A stretch of 64,000 nucleotides of DNA. It comes from Arthrobacter sp. UNC362MFTsu5.1 (GTDB taxonomy: Bacteria; Actinomycetota; Actinomycetes; Actinomycetales; Micrococcaceae). The stretch is taken from contig NZ_JMLE01000007.1 in the NCBI RefSeq assembly GCF_000685965.1, positions 62,001-126,000 on the forward strand. Reading direction: 5' to 3'. A program made the position numbers and the translations under genes. This document shows positions 56,806-64,000 of this stretch, piece by piece. Each line of letters opens with the position of its first letter. Within the stretch, counting starts at the first letter, position 1. The notes below the pieces were generated by a model. The model saw only the letters and a list, made by a program, of their open reading frames with translations. It did no database searches and was not told where the DNA came from.

Positions 56806-58005
56806 TTAGAGGTCGCGGATGGTGCGGAGTGCTGCCGCGGTCAGGACCTGGATGCCGTAGCCCAGTGCACGCTCGTCCAGGATGTAGTCGCCGCGGTGAA
56901 GGTCGTATTCCTCGCCCCCGGGCGTTTTGGTGCCCAGCCGCATCATGGCACCGGGCAGCTCGGCCAGGAACCAGGCGAAATCCTCCCCGCCCATGGACTG
57001 GGGCGTAAGCACTACGGCACTTTCGGCGATCTCGGCGCGGGCTGCTGCTTCGATGAGCGCGGTTTCATGCTCGGAGTTAACCACGGGCGGAACGCCGCGG
57101 GTGTGCTCCAGCCGGACATCCACGTTGTAGGGCGCCGCCACCTGGTGAACCACTTCATCCAGGAGTTCGCCTGCGCTGTGCCAGGCGTCGCGGTCCAGGC
57201 ACCGCATGGTCCCTGCCATGTAGCCCGTGCCGGGAATGGCGTTGGGTGCCGAGCCGGCCGAAATGTGCCCCCAGACGACGGAGACGCCGCTACGGACATC
57301 CACCCGGCGCGAGAGGACGGCCGGGACGTTGACGGCGATCTGCGCCAGCGCGAAGACGAGGTCCTCGGTCAGATGCGGCCGGGAGGTGTGGCCGCCGCGC
57401 CCGGAAAGCTCGATCCTGATGGTGTCCGAGGCCGACGTGATGGCACCAATCCGGGTCCCGATCTTGCCCACGTCGATGCGCGGATCGCAGTGCAGTGCCA
57501 GGATGCGCGGCACGCCCTCGAGCACGCCCTGCTCGATGCAGGAATGCGCTCCGCCGGGCATGGTTTCCTCGGCGGGCTGGAAAATGATCCGGACCGTGCC
57601 GCCAAGCGGGGATTCCTGGTGCATGCGGTGCAGCACCAGCGCGATACCGAGCATGGTGGTGGTGTGGACATCGTGGCCGCAGGCATGGGTGACGCCGTGG
57701 TTCTTGGAGGCGAACGGCAGCCCTGTTTCCTCAATGATGGGAAGGGCGTCGATATCGCCGCGCAGTGCCGTGGCAATGGGACCTTCTCCGACGTCGACCG
57801 TGAGGCCCGTGCCTTCGAGCCGACGGGGCTTGAGCCCTGCCGCTTCGAGCCGGTCTGCCAGCTTGTTCGTGGTCCGGAACTCCTTGAAGGACAGCTCCGG
57901 ATGCGCATGGAGGTCACGGCGGAAATCGATCAGTTCCGGCAGCAGCGGCTCCAGCCACGGCCCCACGAGGGCGGTGGGCTCGGCTTCAGTAGTGTAATTG
58001 CGCAC
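56806..58005 (-). CDS. M20-family amidohydrolase (N-acyl-amino-acid hydrolase type)
   Basis: The 399-residue metallopeptidase has H-P-E-L-S-F-K-E-F near the start, H-A-C-G-H-D-V-H-T-T (metal and catalytic residues), E-E-T-M-P-G-G-A-H and S-M-G-G-E-D-F-A-W-F. This IAA-amino acid/hippurate hydrolase branch includes AmiA1/AmiB1 of mycobacteria, which also lie near deoA/add/sdh. The substrate is unknown; a peptidoglycan or N-acyl amino acid substrate is possible. Confidence 0.9.
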   Translation of the reverse strand: MRNYTTEAEPTALVGPWLEPLLPELIDFRRDLHAHPELSFKEFRTTNKLADRLEAAGLKPRRLEGTGLTVDVGEGPIATALRGDIDALPIIEETGLPFASKNHGVTHACGHDVHTTTMLGIALVLHRMHQESPLGGTVRIIFQPAEETMPGGAHSCIEQGVLEGVPRILALHCDPRIDVGKIGTRIGAITSASDTIRIELSGRGGHTSRPHLTEDLVFALAQIAVNVPAVLSRRVDVRSGVSVVWGHISAGSAPNAIPGTGYMAGTMRCLDRDAWHSAGELLDEVVHQVAAPYNVDVRLEHTRGVPPVVNSEHETALIEAAARAEIAESAVVLTPQSMGGEDFAWFLAELPGAMMRLGTKTPGGEEYDLHRGDYILDERALGYGIQVLTAAALRTIRDL

Positions 58006-58089
58006 GAAACAACTCTAGCGAGGCTGCTCCGAATACCAGCATCAGTGTCGGAGGTTACGGATCCGGGAGCCGGCTCCCGTGCCTGAAAA

Positions 58090-58137
58090 GGCTCAGCCCA
58101 GGCGTTCCCGCACTGCCGGGAAGACCTGGGCTGAGCC
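58090..58137. terminator. Terminator between manC-like gene and M20 gene
   Basis: GGCTCAGCCCAGG (58090-58102) pairs perfectly with CCTGGGCTGAGCC (58125-58137), with a second hairpin TTCCCG/CGGGAA inside. Confidence 0.75.
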
Positions 58138-58153
58138 GAAGCTGACGGCCGGT

Positions 58154-59290
58154 TTAGAGGACGTCGGTGTCGCCGCTGGCCTTGAGCGCGTCCACGGCGG
58201 CTTTGACCCGCTGGGAGTTCGCCATGGTGGTCACCAGCAGGGCATCCGGCGTGTCAACGATGACCACGTCCTTGATGCCGATCAGTGCAATAACGCGCTT
58301 GGTGTCCGTCACCACCACGCCGCTGGCGTTTTCGGTGAACACGCGGGCACCTTCGCCAAGAACGGTGACATCGTCCACTTCCCTGGCACTGTTGAGCCGG
58401 CCCACGGAGGCGAAGTCCCCGACGTCGTCCCAACGGAAAGCGCCAGGCACGACGGCGACGTCCCCGGCCGCCGCGGCAGGCTCCGCCACCGCGTAGTCGA
58501 TGGCGATCTTCGGAAGGGTGGGCCAGACGCGGGCCGTGACCTCGTCACGTTCATCCGTGTCCCAGGCCTGCGCGATCTCCGTGAGCCCCTTGAAGAGTTC
58601 CGGCTGGTTCTGCTCGAGGTGCTTCAGCATGAGCGACACCGGCGCGACGAACATACCCGCGTTCCAGACGTACTCTCCGCTGTCGACATACTGCTGGGCG
58701 ACGTCCTCGCTGGGCTTTTCGACAAACTCCACCACGGCCTGCGCACTCGGGGCGTTCTCGACGGCCAGCTTCTGGCCCGCACGGATGTAGCCGAACCCGG
58801 TGGACGGGTGCGTGGGCTTGATGCCGATGGTGACGATCTTGCCGGACGCAGCCGTGTAGATGGCCTCACGCACGGCATCCTGGAAGAGGTCGTCCGGGCT
58901 GATCACCTGGTCCGCCGCGAAGGAACCCATGATGGTTTCCGGATCCCGCTGGTACAGGATGGCCGCAGCGAGGCCGATGGCCGCGCCGGAGTCCTTGGGC
59001 TCGCTTTCCAGCACGAGGTTGGATTCCTCGACCTCGGGAAGCTGGCCGCACACCGCGCTCCGGTGGGCCACGCCGGTTACAACCAGCACGCCCTTACCGG
59101 CAAGCGGCTCCAGGCGGTCGTAAGTGGCCCGCAACAGCGTGCTGCCTGAACCGGTGAGGTCGTGTAGAAATTTCGGGGCTGCTGCACGTGACAGGGGCCA
59201 GAGGCGGGTCCCCACTCCGCCTGCAGGAATTACCGCAATAAAACGGTCCAGCGGTGAATTCCGGCTTGTCACTATGTCTGTAGTCATCAC
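58154..59290 (-). CDS. Mannose-1-phosphate guanylyltransferase
   Basis: The 378-residue nucleotidyltransferase makes GDP-mannose, the donor for cell-wall mannans and glycolipids. The pyrophosphorylase signature V-I-P-A-G-G-V-G-T-R-L-W-P-L-S-R-A-A-A-P-K-F-L is at the N-terminus, and F-V-E-K-P lies further on. The single-domain form lacks the isomerase domain of bifunctional ManC. It starts at ATG 59290 or 59287 and is divergent from sdhC. Confidence 0.92.
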   Translation of the reverse strand: MMTTDIVTSRNSPLDRFIAVIPAGGVGTRLWPLSRAAAPKFLHDLTGSGSTLLRATYDRLEPLAGKGVLVVTGVAHRSAVCGQLPEVEESNLVLESEPKDSGAAIGLAAAILYQRDPETIMGSFAADQVISPDDLFQDAVREAIYTAASGKIVTIGIKPTHPSTGFGYIRAGQKLAVENAPSAQAVVEFVEKPSEDVAQQYVDSGEYVWNAGMFVAPVSLMLKHLEQNQPELFKGLTEIAQAWDTDERDEVTARVWPTLPKIAIDYAVAEPAAAAGDVAVVPGAFRWDDVGDFASVGRLNSAREVDDVTVLGEGARVFTENASGVVVTDTKRVIALIGIKDVVIVDTPDALLVTTMANSQRVKAAVDALKASGDTDVL

Positions 59291-59425
59291 GGCCTACTTT
59301 AGCCGACCACCGCGCGGATACCGGCAGATGCTGCCCCTCCGCGCCCCCGCGGGGGCCACAATGTGGCGTTCGTCTCAAAAATGCGCAAAAACCGCGCGGG
59401 GAGGCGTCACCTACAAGTTCCTGAA

Positions 59426-59454
59426 TTGAATAAGCTGTGAGCGAAGCCTAGATT
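59426..59454 (+). promoter_or_regulatory. Candidate sdh operon promoter
   Basis: -35 TTGAAT (59426-59431), 17-bp spacer, -10 TAGATT (59449-59454). A palindrome AGCCTA-GATT-TAGGCT (59445-59460) overlaps the -10, a plausible operator. The leader to the sdhC GTG is ~85 nt and ends in GGGAGG (59531-59536). Confidence 0.45.
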
Positions 59455-59544
59455 TAGGCTTGAGCTTACGAGTGCTCTCGCAGCAGGCGTTCCCCCCGCG
59501 TGGATCCCATGCCAGCGCCGCTGTGTTGCAGGGAGGTTTATTCA

Positions 59545-59925
59545 GTGCCGACAAAACCAGCTGGCACCTTGTACCGCGGCCGTGAAGGCATGTGGTCCTG
59601 GGTTGGACACCGCATTACAGGTGTAGTGATTTTTTTCTTCTTGTTGGTCCATGTGCTGGACACCTCATTGGTGCGCGTGTCCCCAGAGGCATACACCGCC
59701 GTGATCGGCGCCTACAAGAACCCCCTGATGGCCCTGGGTGAAACGGGCCTCGTCGCAGCGATCGTTTTCCATGCCTTCAACGGCCTGCGGATCATCGCCG
59801 TCGACTTCTGGAAGAAGGGCGCGAAGTACCAGCGCCAGATGCTGTGGACGGTCCTGATCCTCTGGGTCATCGTCATGGTGGGCTTCTCCATCCGCCACCT
59901 TTCCCTCGCCTTTGGAGGTCACTAA
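59545..59925 (+). CDS. sdhC: Succinate dehydrogenase cytochrome b556 subunit SdhC
   Basis: 126 residues from GTG 59545 (V-P-T-K-P-A-G-T), fixed by GGGAGG 8 nt upstream. Three transmembrane helices with S-W-V-G-H-R-I-T-G-V (quinone site) and the heme ligand His in H-V-L-D or H-A-F-N-G-L-R. It anchors SdhAB and reduces menaquinone. Its stop lies 3 bp before sdhD. Confidence 0.95.
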   Translation: MPTKPAGTLYRGREGMWSWVGHRITGVVIFFFLLVHVLDTSLVRVSPEAYTAVIGAYKNPLMALGETGLVAAIVFHAFNGLRIIAVDFWKKGAKYQRQMLWTVLILWVIVMVGFSIRHLSLAFGGH

Positions 59926-59928
59926 GCC

Positions 59929-60423
59929 ATGACTGCAACCATTCAGAGTCCCCGCAGCGGAAAAGACGGCGCGAAGCCGGGCGCAGGACTGATTGCCCCC
60001 AAGTACCGCCGCAGCGGCGCCTCCAAGGGCAACTTCGAAATGGCGGCCTGGCTGTTCATGCGGCTTTCAGGCGTTGTCCTGGTGGTCCTGATCTTCGGGC
60101 ACCTGTTCGTTAACCTCCTGGTGGGCGAAGGCATCCACGCCATTGACTTCGGTTTCGTGGCCGGCAAGTGGGCCGATCCGTTCTGGCAGTTCTGGGACCT
60201 GGCCATGCTCTGGCTGGCCATGCTGCACGGCACCAACGGCGTCCGCACCATCATCAACGACTACGCCGAGAAGGATTCCACCCGCTTCTGGCTGAAGATC
60301 GTCCTCTACGCCGCAACAACCGTCATCATCATCCTGGGCACCCTGGTGATCTTCACCTTCAACCCGTGCCCGGTGGACGTCAACGGGATCCCGCTGCCCG
60401 GCGGCTTCTGCCCCGCAGCCTAA
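59929..60423 (+). CDS. sdhD: Succinate dehydrogenase membrane anchor subunit SdhD
   Basis: The 164-residue protein has a polar N-terminus (K-Y-R-R-S-G-A-S-K-G-N-F-E) and three helices, with L-F-M-R-L-S-G and the H-G-T-N-G-V-R-T-I-I-N-D-Y motif. Start ATG 59929. The 119-bp gap before sdhA contains a small CCCGC/GCGGG hairpin near 60454-60467. Confidence 0.93.
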   Translation: MTATIQSPRSGKDGAKPGAGLIAPKYRRSGASKGNFEMAAWLFMRLSGVVLVVLIFGHLFVNLLVGEGIHAIDFGFVAGKWADPFWQFWDLAMLWLAMLHGTNGVRTIINDYAEKDSTRFWLKIVLYAATTVIIILGTLVIFTFNPCPVDVNGIPLPGGFCPAA

Positions 60424-60542
60424 CGGCACCTTCCCTTTCCCCGGGGATCAGCTGTGCCCGCAAGCGCGGGTCAACGGTTTTACGGTGCGGGCTCCGCCCG
60501 CCCGTGGTTCTATAGCGAATTTTGAGAGAAAGAGCATCTGGT

Positions 60543-62342
60543 ATGCAGGTCCATAAGTACGACGTCGTCATCGTCGGTGCCGGTGGCGCTGGCATGCGCG
60601 CCGCGATCGAATCCGGTCAGCGCGCGCGCACAGCAGTACTGACCAAGCTCTACCCCACCCGCTCGCACACCGGTGCGGCGCAGGGTGGCATGTGTGCAGC
60701 ACTGGCCAATGTCGAGGAAGACAACTGGGAGTGGCACACGTTCGACACCATTAAGGGCGGCGACTACCTGGTGGACCAGGACGCCGCCGAGGTCATGGCG
60801 AAGGAAGCCATCGACGCCGTGCTGGACCTGGAAAAGATGGGTCTTCCGTTCAACCGCACGCCGGAAGGACGGATTGACCAGCGCCGCTTCGGCGGCCACA
60901 CCCGCGACCACGGCAAGGCCCCGGTCCGCCGGGCCTGCTATGCGGCTGACCGCACGGGCCACATGATCCTGCAGACGCTGTACCAAAACTGCGTCAAGCA
61001 CAACGTGGAGTTCTACAACGAGTATTACGTCCTGGACCTCCTGACGGTTGAAGAGGACGCGGTCCGCGAAGACGGCACGCCCTACAAGCAGAAGCGTGTT
61101 GCCGGCGTCGTGTCCTACGACCTTGCTTCGGGCGAACTGCATGTGTTCCAGGCCAAGTCCGTGGTGTTCGCCTCAGGCGGCGCAGGAAAGGTCTTCAAGA
61201 CCACCTCCAACGCGCACACCCTGACCGGCGACGGCATGGGCATCGCGTTCCGCCGCGGCATCCCCCTGGAGGACATGGAGTTCTTCCAGTTCCACCCGAC
61301 CGGCCTTGCCGGGCTGGGCATCCTGCTTTCTGAAGCCGCCCGCGGCGAAGGCGCCATCCTGCGCAACTCCGAGGGTGAACGCTTCATGGAGCGCTACGCC
61401 CCCACCATCAAGGACCTTGCACCCCGTGACATCGTGGCCCGCTCCATGGCCAACGAAGTCCGCGAGGGCCGCGGCTGTGGACCGAACAAGGACTATGTGC
61501 TCCTTGACCTGACCCACCTCGAGCCTGCGCACATCGATGCCAAGCTGCCGGACATCACCGAGTTCGCCCGCACCTACCTCGGTGTGGAGCCGTACACGGA
61601 GCCGGTCCCGGTGTTCCCGACGGCGCACTACGCCATGGGCGGCATCCCCACGAACATCACCACCGAAGTCCTGCAGGACAACGACACCGTGGTGCCGGGC
61701 CTCTACGCGGCCGGTGAAGTGGCCTGTGTTTCGGTCCACGGCTCCAACCGCCTGGGCACCAACTCGCTGCTGGACATCAACGTGTTCGGCAAGCGCGCCG
61801 GCATCGCCGCTGCGGAGTACGCCAAGACCGCTGACTTCGTGGAGCTTCCGGCTGACCCGGAGGCGTACACCATCGAACTGCTGGACATCGCCCGCAACGG
61901 CACCGGCGACGAAAAGGTGGCTGTGATCCGCAAGGAACTCCAGGACACCATGGACGCCAACATGCAGGTGTTCCGCACCGCAGACACGCTGAACCAGGTC
62001 CTCAGGGACATCGAGTCCTTCGAGGCGCGGTACAAGAACATCAGCGTCCAGGACAAGGGCAAGCGCTTCAACCTGGACCTCCTCGAGGCCGTTGAGCTGG
62101 GCTTCCTGCTGGAACTGGCCAAGGTCATGACGGTTGCCGCCCTGCACCGTGAAGAGTCCCGTGGCGGACACTTCCGCGAGGACTTCCCGGACCGCGACGA
62201 CGAAAAATTCATGAAGCACTCCATGGCGTACAAGGACGACCACGCCCCGGCTGACGGCTCTGCAGAAGCAATTGCCGGTATCCGCCTGGCCACCAAACCG
62301 GTTGTCTTTACCCGCTACGAGCCGATGGTGAGGAAGTACTAA
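60543..62342 (+). CDS. sdhA: Succinate dehydrogenase flavoprotein subunit SdhA
   Basis: 599 residues from ATG 60543 (M-Q-V-H-K-Y-D-V-V). The FAD-binding V-I-V-G-A-G-G-A-G-M-R is at the N-terminus, the covalent-flavin His in R-S-H-T-G-A-A-Q-G-G, and the active-site R-H-E-like/arginine region further on (H-Y-A-M-G-G-I, with G-S-N-R-L-G-T-N-S-L-L). It oxidises succinate to fumarate. Ends 1 bp before sdhB. Confidence 0.96.
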   Translation: MQVHKYDVVIVGAGGAGMRAAIESGQRARTAVLTKLYPTRSHTGAAQGGMCAALANVEEDNWEWHTFDTIKGGDYLVDQDAAEVMAKEAIDAVLDLEKMGLPFNRTPEGRIDQRRFGGHTRDHGKAPVRRACYAADRTGHMILQTLYQNCVKHNVEFYNEYYVLDLLTVEEDAVREDGTPYKQKRVAGVVSYDLASGELHVFQAKSVVFASGGAGKVFKTTSNAHTLTGDGMGIAFRRGIPLEDMEFFQFHPTGLAGLGILLSEAARGEGAILRNSEGERFMERYAPTIKDLAPRDIVARSMANEVREGRGCGPNKDYVLLDLTHLEPAHIDAKLPDITEFARTYLGVEPYTEPVPVFPTAHYAMGGIPTNITTEVLQDNDTVVPGLYAAGEVACVSVHGSNRLGTNSLLDINVFGKRAGIAAAEYAKTADFVELPADPEAYTIELLDIARNGTGDEKVAVIRKELQDTMDANMQVFRTADTLNQVLRDIESFEARYKNISVQDKGKRFNLDLLEAVELGFLLELAKVMTVAALHREESRGGHFREDFPDRDDEKFMKHSMAYKDDHAPADGSAEAIAGIRLATKPVVFTRYEPMVRKY

Positions 62343-62343
62343 G

Positions 62344-63126
62344 ATGTCCGCCGAACTTGCTGAGCCAGCCTCAAAGATCGAACTGCCCGCACACATCGGA
62401 GGCGGCGGAGAGATTCCGACGTTCGACGTCACCCTCCGCGTGCGCCGCTACAACCCCGAAGTTTCCGAGGACGCCACCTGGGACGACTTCAAGGTGACCA
62501 TGTACGGCACCGACCGCGTGCTGGATGCCCTGCACAAGGTCAAGTGGGAAATTGACGGCAGCGTCTCCTTCCGCCGGTCCTGCGCCCACGGCGTCTGCGG
62601 TTCCGATGCCATGCGCATCAACGGCCGCAACCGCCTCGCGTGCAAGACCCTGCTGAAGGACCTGGACACGACCAAGCCCATCACCGTCGAGCCCATCAAG
62701 GGCCTGCCGGTGGAGAAGGACCTGATCGTGGACATGGAGCCGTTCTTCCAGTCCTTCCGTGAAGTCATGCCGTTCCTGATCAACAAGGGCCACGAGCCCA
62801 CCAAGGAACGCCTGCAGTCCGCCGAGGACCGTGAGCGCTTCGACGACACCACCAAGTGCATCCTCTGCGCCGCGTGCACGTCCTCCTGCCCGGTGTTCTG
62901 GACCGACGGCCAGTACTTCGGCCCGGCAGCGATCGTCAACGCCCACCGCTTCATCTTCGATTCCCGCGATGACGCCGGCGACATGCGCCTGGAGATCCTC
63001 AACGACAAGGAAGGCGTGTGGCGCTGCCGCACCACCTTCAACTGCACCGAGGCATGCCCCCGCGGCATCCAGGTCACGCAGGCCATTGCCGAGGTCAAGC
63101 AGGCAATCCTGTCCCGCAAGATCTAG
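62344..63126 (+). CDS. sdhB: Succinate dehydrogenase iron-sulfur subunit SdhB
   Basis: The 260-residue protein has the [2Fe-2S] motif C-A-H-G-V-C-G-S-D with a distal Cys (L-A-C-K-T), and the [4Fe-4S]/[3Fe-4S] motifs C-I-L-C-A-A-C-T-S-S-C-P and C-x5-C-P (F-N-C-T-E-A-C-P). It relays electrons from FAD to quinone. A hairpin follows. Confidence 0.96.
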   Translation: MSAELAEPASKIELPAHIGGGGEIPTFDVTLRVRRYNPEVSEDATWDDFKVTMYGTDRVLDALHKVKWEIDGSVSFRRSCAHGVCGSDAMRINGRNRLACKTLLKDLDTTKPITVEPIKGLPVEKDLIVDMEPFFQSFREVMPFLINKGHEPTKERLQSAEDRERFDDTTKCILCAACTSSCPVFWTDGQYFGPAAIVNAHRFIFDSRDDAGDMRLEILNDKEGVWRCRTTFNCTEACPRGIQVTQAIAEVKQAILSRKI

Positions 63127-63151
63127 CACCACCGGAACCAAAAGAAGTACG

Positions 63152-63191
63152 ACGACGGCGCCTCTCACCTTTAAGGTGGGGGCGCCGTCGT
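63152..63191 (+). terminator. Terminator after sdhB
   Basis: Outer ACGACGGCGCC (63152-63162) / GGCGCCGTCGT (63181-63191) and inner CACCTT/AAGGTG; closely similar in layout to the fumC terminator at 5804-5840. Confidence 0.8.
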
Positions 63192-63233
63192 GGTTTCACG
63201 GCCACTTACCGGCACCAAACGAAAAGGTCCCCC

Positions 63234-64000
63234 ATGTCCCGCTCCGAAAAAGTCAGCTTCGAAGGATCCACCGGCGAATTGCTCTCCGGCATCATCGATG
63301 TCCCGGAAGGACCGGTGAAGGGCTGGGGTGTGTTCTCGCACGGGTTTACGCTGGGCAAGGACAGCCCGTCGGCGTCCCGGATGTGCAAGGCGCTGGCTGA
63401 CAACGGTGTGGGGATGCTTCGCTTCGACAACCTGGGCCTGGGCGATTCCGCCGGGTACTGGTCCGAGGGCTCGTTCAGCCACAAGGTGGCCGACACGGTC
63501 AAGGCTGCTGAGTTCATGCGGGCCGAAGGCAAGCCGGTCTCCCTGCTGGTGGGCCATTCCTTCGGCGGCGCCGCCGTCCTGGCGGCAGCCAAGGAGATCC
63601 CCGAGCTCGACGCTGTGGCCACCGTGGGGGCGCCGTTCTCTCCCAAGCACGTGGCCCACGTCTTTGACGCGGCCCTGGACCGGATCCTGAGTGAAGGCAG
63701 CGCGGAAGTGGACCTCGGCGGCAAACGCGTGGAGATCCGCCGGCACTTCGTCGAGGACCTGGAGAACGCGGACCTGACCGACTGCATCAAGCGGCTGCAC
63801 AAACCCCTGATGGTGCTGCACTCCCCCACGGACAACACCGTGGGGATCGAGAACGCCAGCACCATCTTCCAGACGGCCCGGCACCCGCGCAGCTTCGTCT
63901 CGCTGGAAGGCAGCGATCACCTGCTGACCGGCAAGGGCCAGGCCGCCCGTGCCGCGAAGATTATTTCCGCGTGGGCCGATCAGTACCTCGACGCCGGACG
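63234..64000 (+). CDS. Alpha/beta hydrolase, 5' part (probable alpha/beta hydrolase-OsmC bifunctional protein)
   Basis: Open from ATG 63234 (M-S-R-S-E-K-V-S-F-E-G-S) to the window end, ~255 codons. The nucleophile elbow is G-H-S-F-G-G and the oxyanion region F-S-H-G-F-T. The likely acid is in H-S-P-T-D and the His in S-D-H-L-L. Actinobacterial proteins with this start often carry a C-terminal OsmC domain; that part, if present, is outside the window. It is not clearly linked to the sdh operon because a terminator intervenes. Confidence 0.85.
   Translation, partial: MSRSEKVSFEGSTGELLSGIIDVPEGPVKGWGVFSHGFTLGKDSPSASRMCKALADNGVGMLRFDNLGLGDSAGYWSEGSFSHKVADTVKAAEFMRAEGKPVSLLVGHSFGGAAVLAAAKEIPELDAVATVGAPFSPKHVAHVFDAALDRILSEGSAEVDLGGKRVEIRRHFVEDLENADLTDCIKRLHKPLMVLHSPTDNTVGIENASTIFQTARHPRSFVSLEGSDHLLTGKGQAARAAKIISAWADQYLDAG

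Overview
The window looks like a chromosomal segment of a high-GC actinobacterium of the Micrococcaceae, most likely Arthrobacter or Pseudarthrobacter. The evidence is strong G/C third-position bias, frequent GTG/TTG starts, mycothiol metabolism (Mca), DUF4245/DUF4307/DUF501 proteins, a PIN-PhoH protein and a Z-prenyl synthase. Gene order echoes two blocks that, from memory, lie together in Mycobacterium tuberculosis: greA, DUF4307, mca, small membrane protein, thioredoxin-domain protein, hemolysin III, Z-FPP synthase, phoH2, fum, glpX, DUF4245 and AI-2E exporter (about Rv1080c-Rv1101c), plus mazG, eno, ftsB-like, DUF501 and ppx (about Rv1021-Rv1026), and add, deoA, cdd, sdhCDAB (about Rv3313c-Rv3319). 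No prophage, insertion sequence, rRNA or CRISPR array is visible.

Layout. 1-1.7 kb: end of a FemAB-like gene, then an AbiEi/DUF559 gene enclosed by copies of a short palindromic repeat family. 1.7-8.2 kb: glpX, DUF4245, carbonic anhydrase, fumC, then a TetR/MFS efflux pair with a probable operator. 8.2-12.5 kb: NUDIX hydrolase, prepilin peptidase, an unrecognised protein, an acetyltransferase and PIN-PhoH. 12.8-20 kb: Z-prenyl synthase, TrhA, HAD hydrolase, thioredoxin-domain protein, Mca, DUF4307 and GreA. 20-28 kb: rhomboid protease, threonine dehydratase, AI-2E exporter, and a galactose cluster (aldose epimerase divergent from galT-galK) followed by a thiolase. 28-36.5 kb: Bax-inhibitor protein, a complete branched-chain amino-acid ABC importer (livHMGF on +, livK convergent on -), a tRNA-Leu(UAA) and an ACT-GNAT fusion. 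36.5-45.3 kb: type II NADH dehydrogenase, subtilase, exopolyphosphatase, DUF501, FtsB-like protein, enolase, MazG and adenosine deaminase. 45.4-54.5 kb: two DedA proteins and a nucleoside uptake/salvage locus (bmp lipoprotein, ATPase, two permeases, cdd, deoA). 54.6-59.3 kb: NADP-dependent oxidoreductase, ohr/ohrR, M20 amidohydrolase and mannose-1-phosphate guanylyltransferase. 59.5-63.1 kb: sdhCDAB. A hydrolase gene runs off the right edge.

How the parts work together. The nucleoside ABC system feeds Cdd, DeoA and Add. The liv importer is split into two transcription units, and each has a CRP/GlxR-like palindrome upstream at a similar distance from a candidate -10. ohr and ohrR share a classic OhrR-type operator. 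GlpX, enolase, FumC, SDH and NDH-2 cover central carbon metabolism and respiration. Most convergent gene ends carry long, near-perfect terminator hairpins.

The window is mostly core chromosome. The least explained signals are the GCGCGAACGKACA repeat family (four loci, one forming the 3' end of the DUF559 gene), the paired CRP-like sites, a tRNA-Leu(UAA) with only a short variable loop, and a structured spacer near 10.9 kb.
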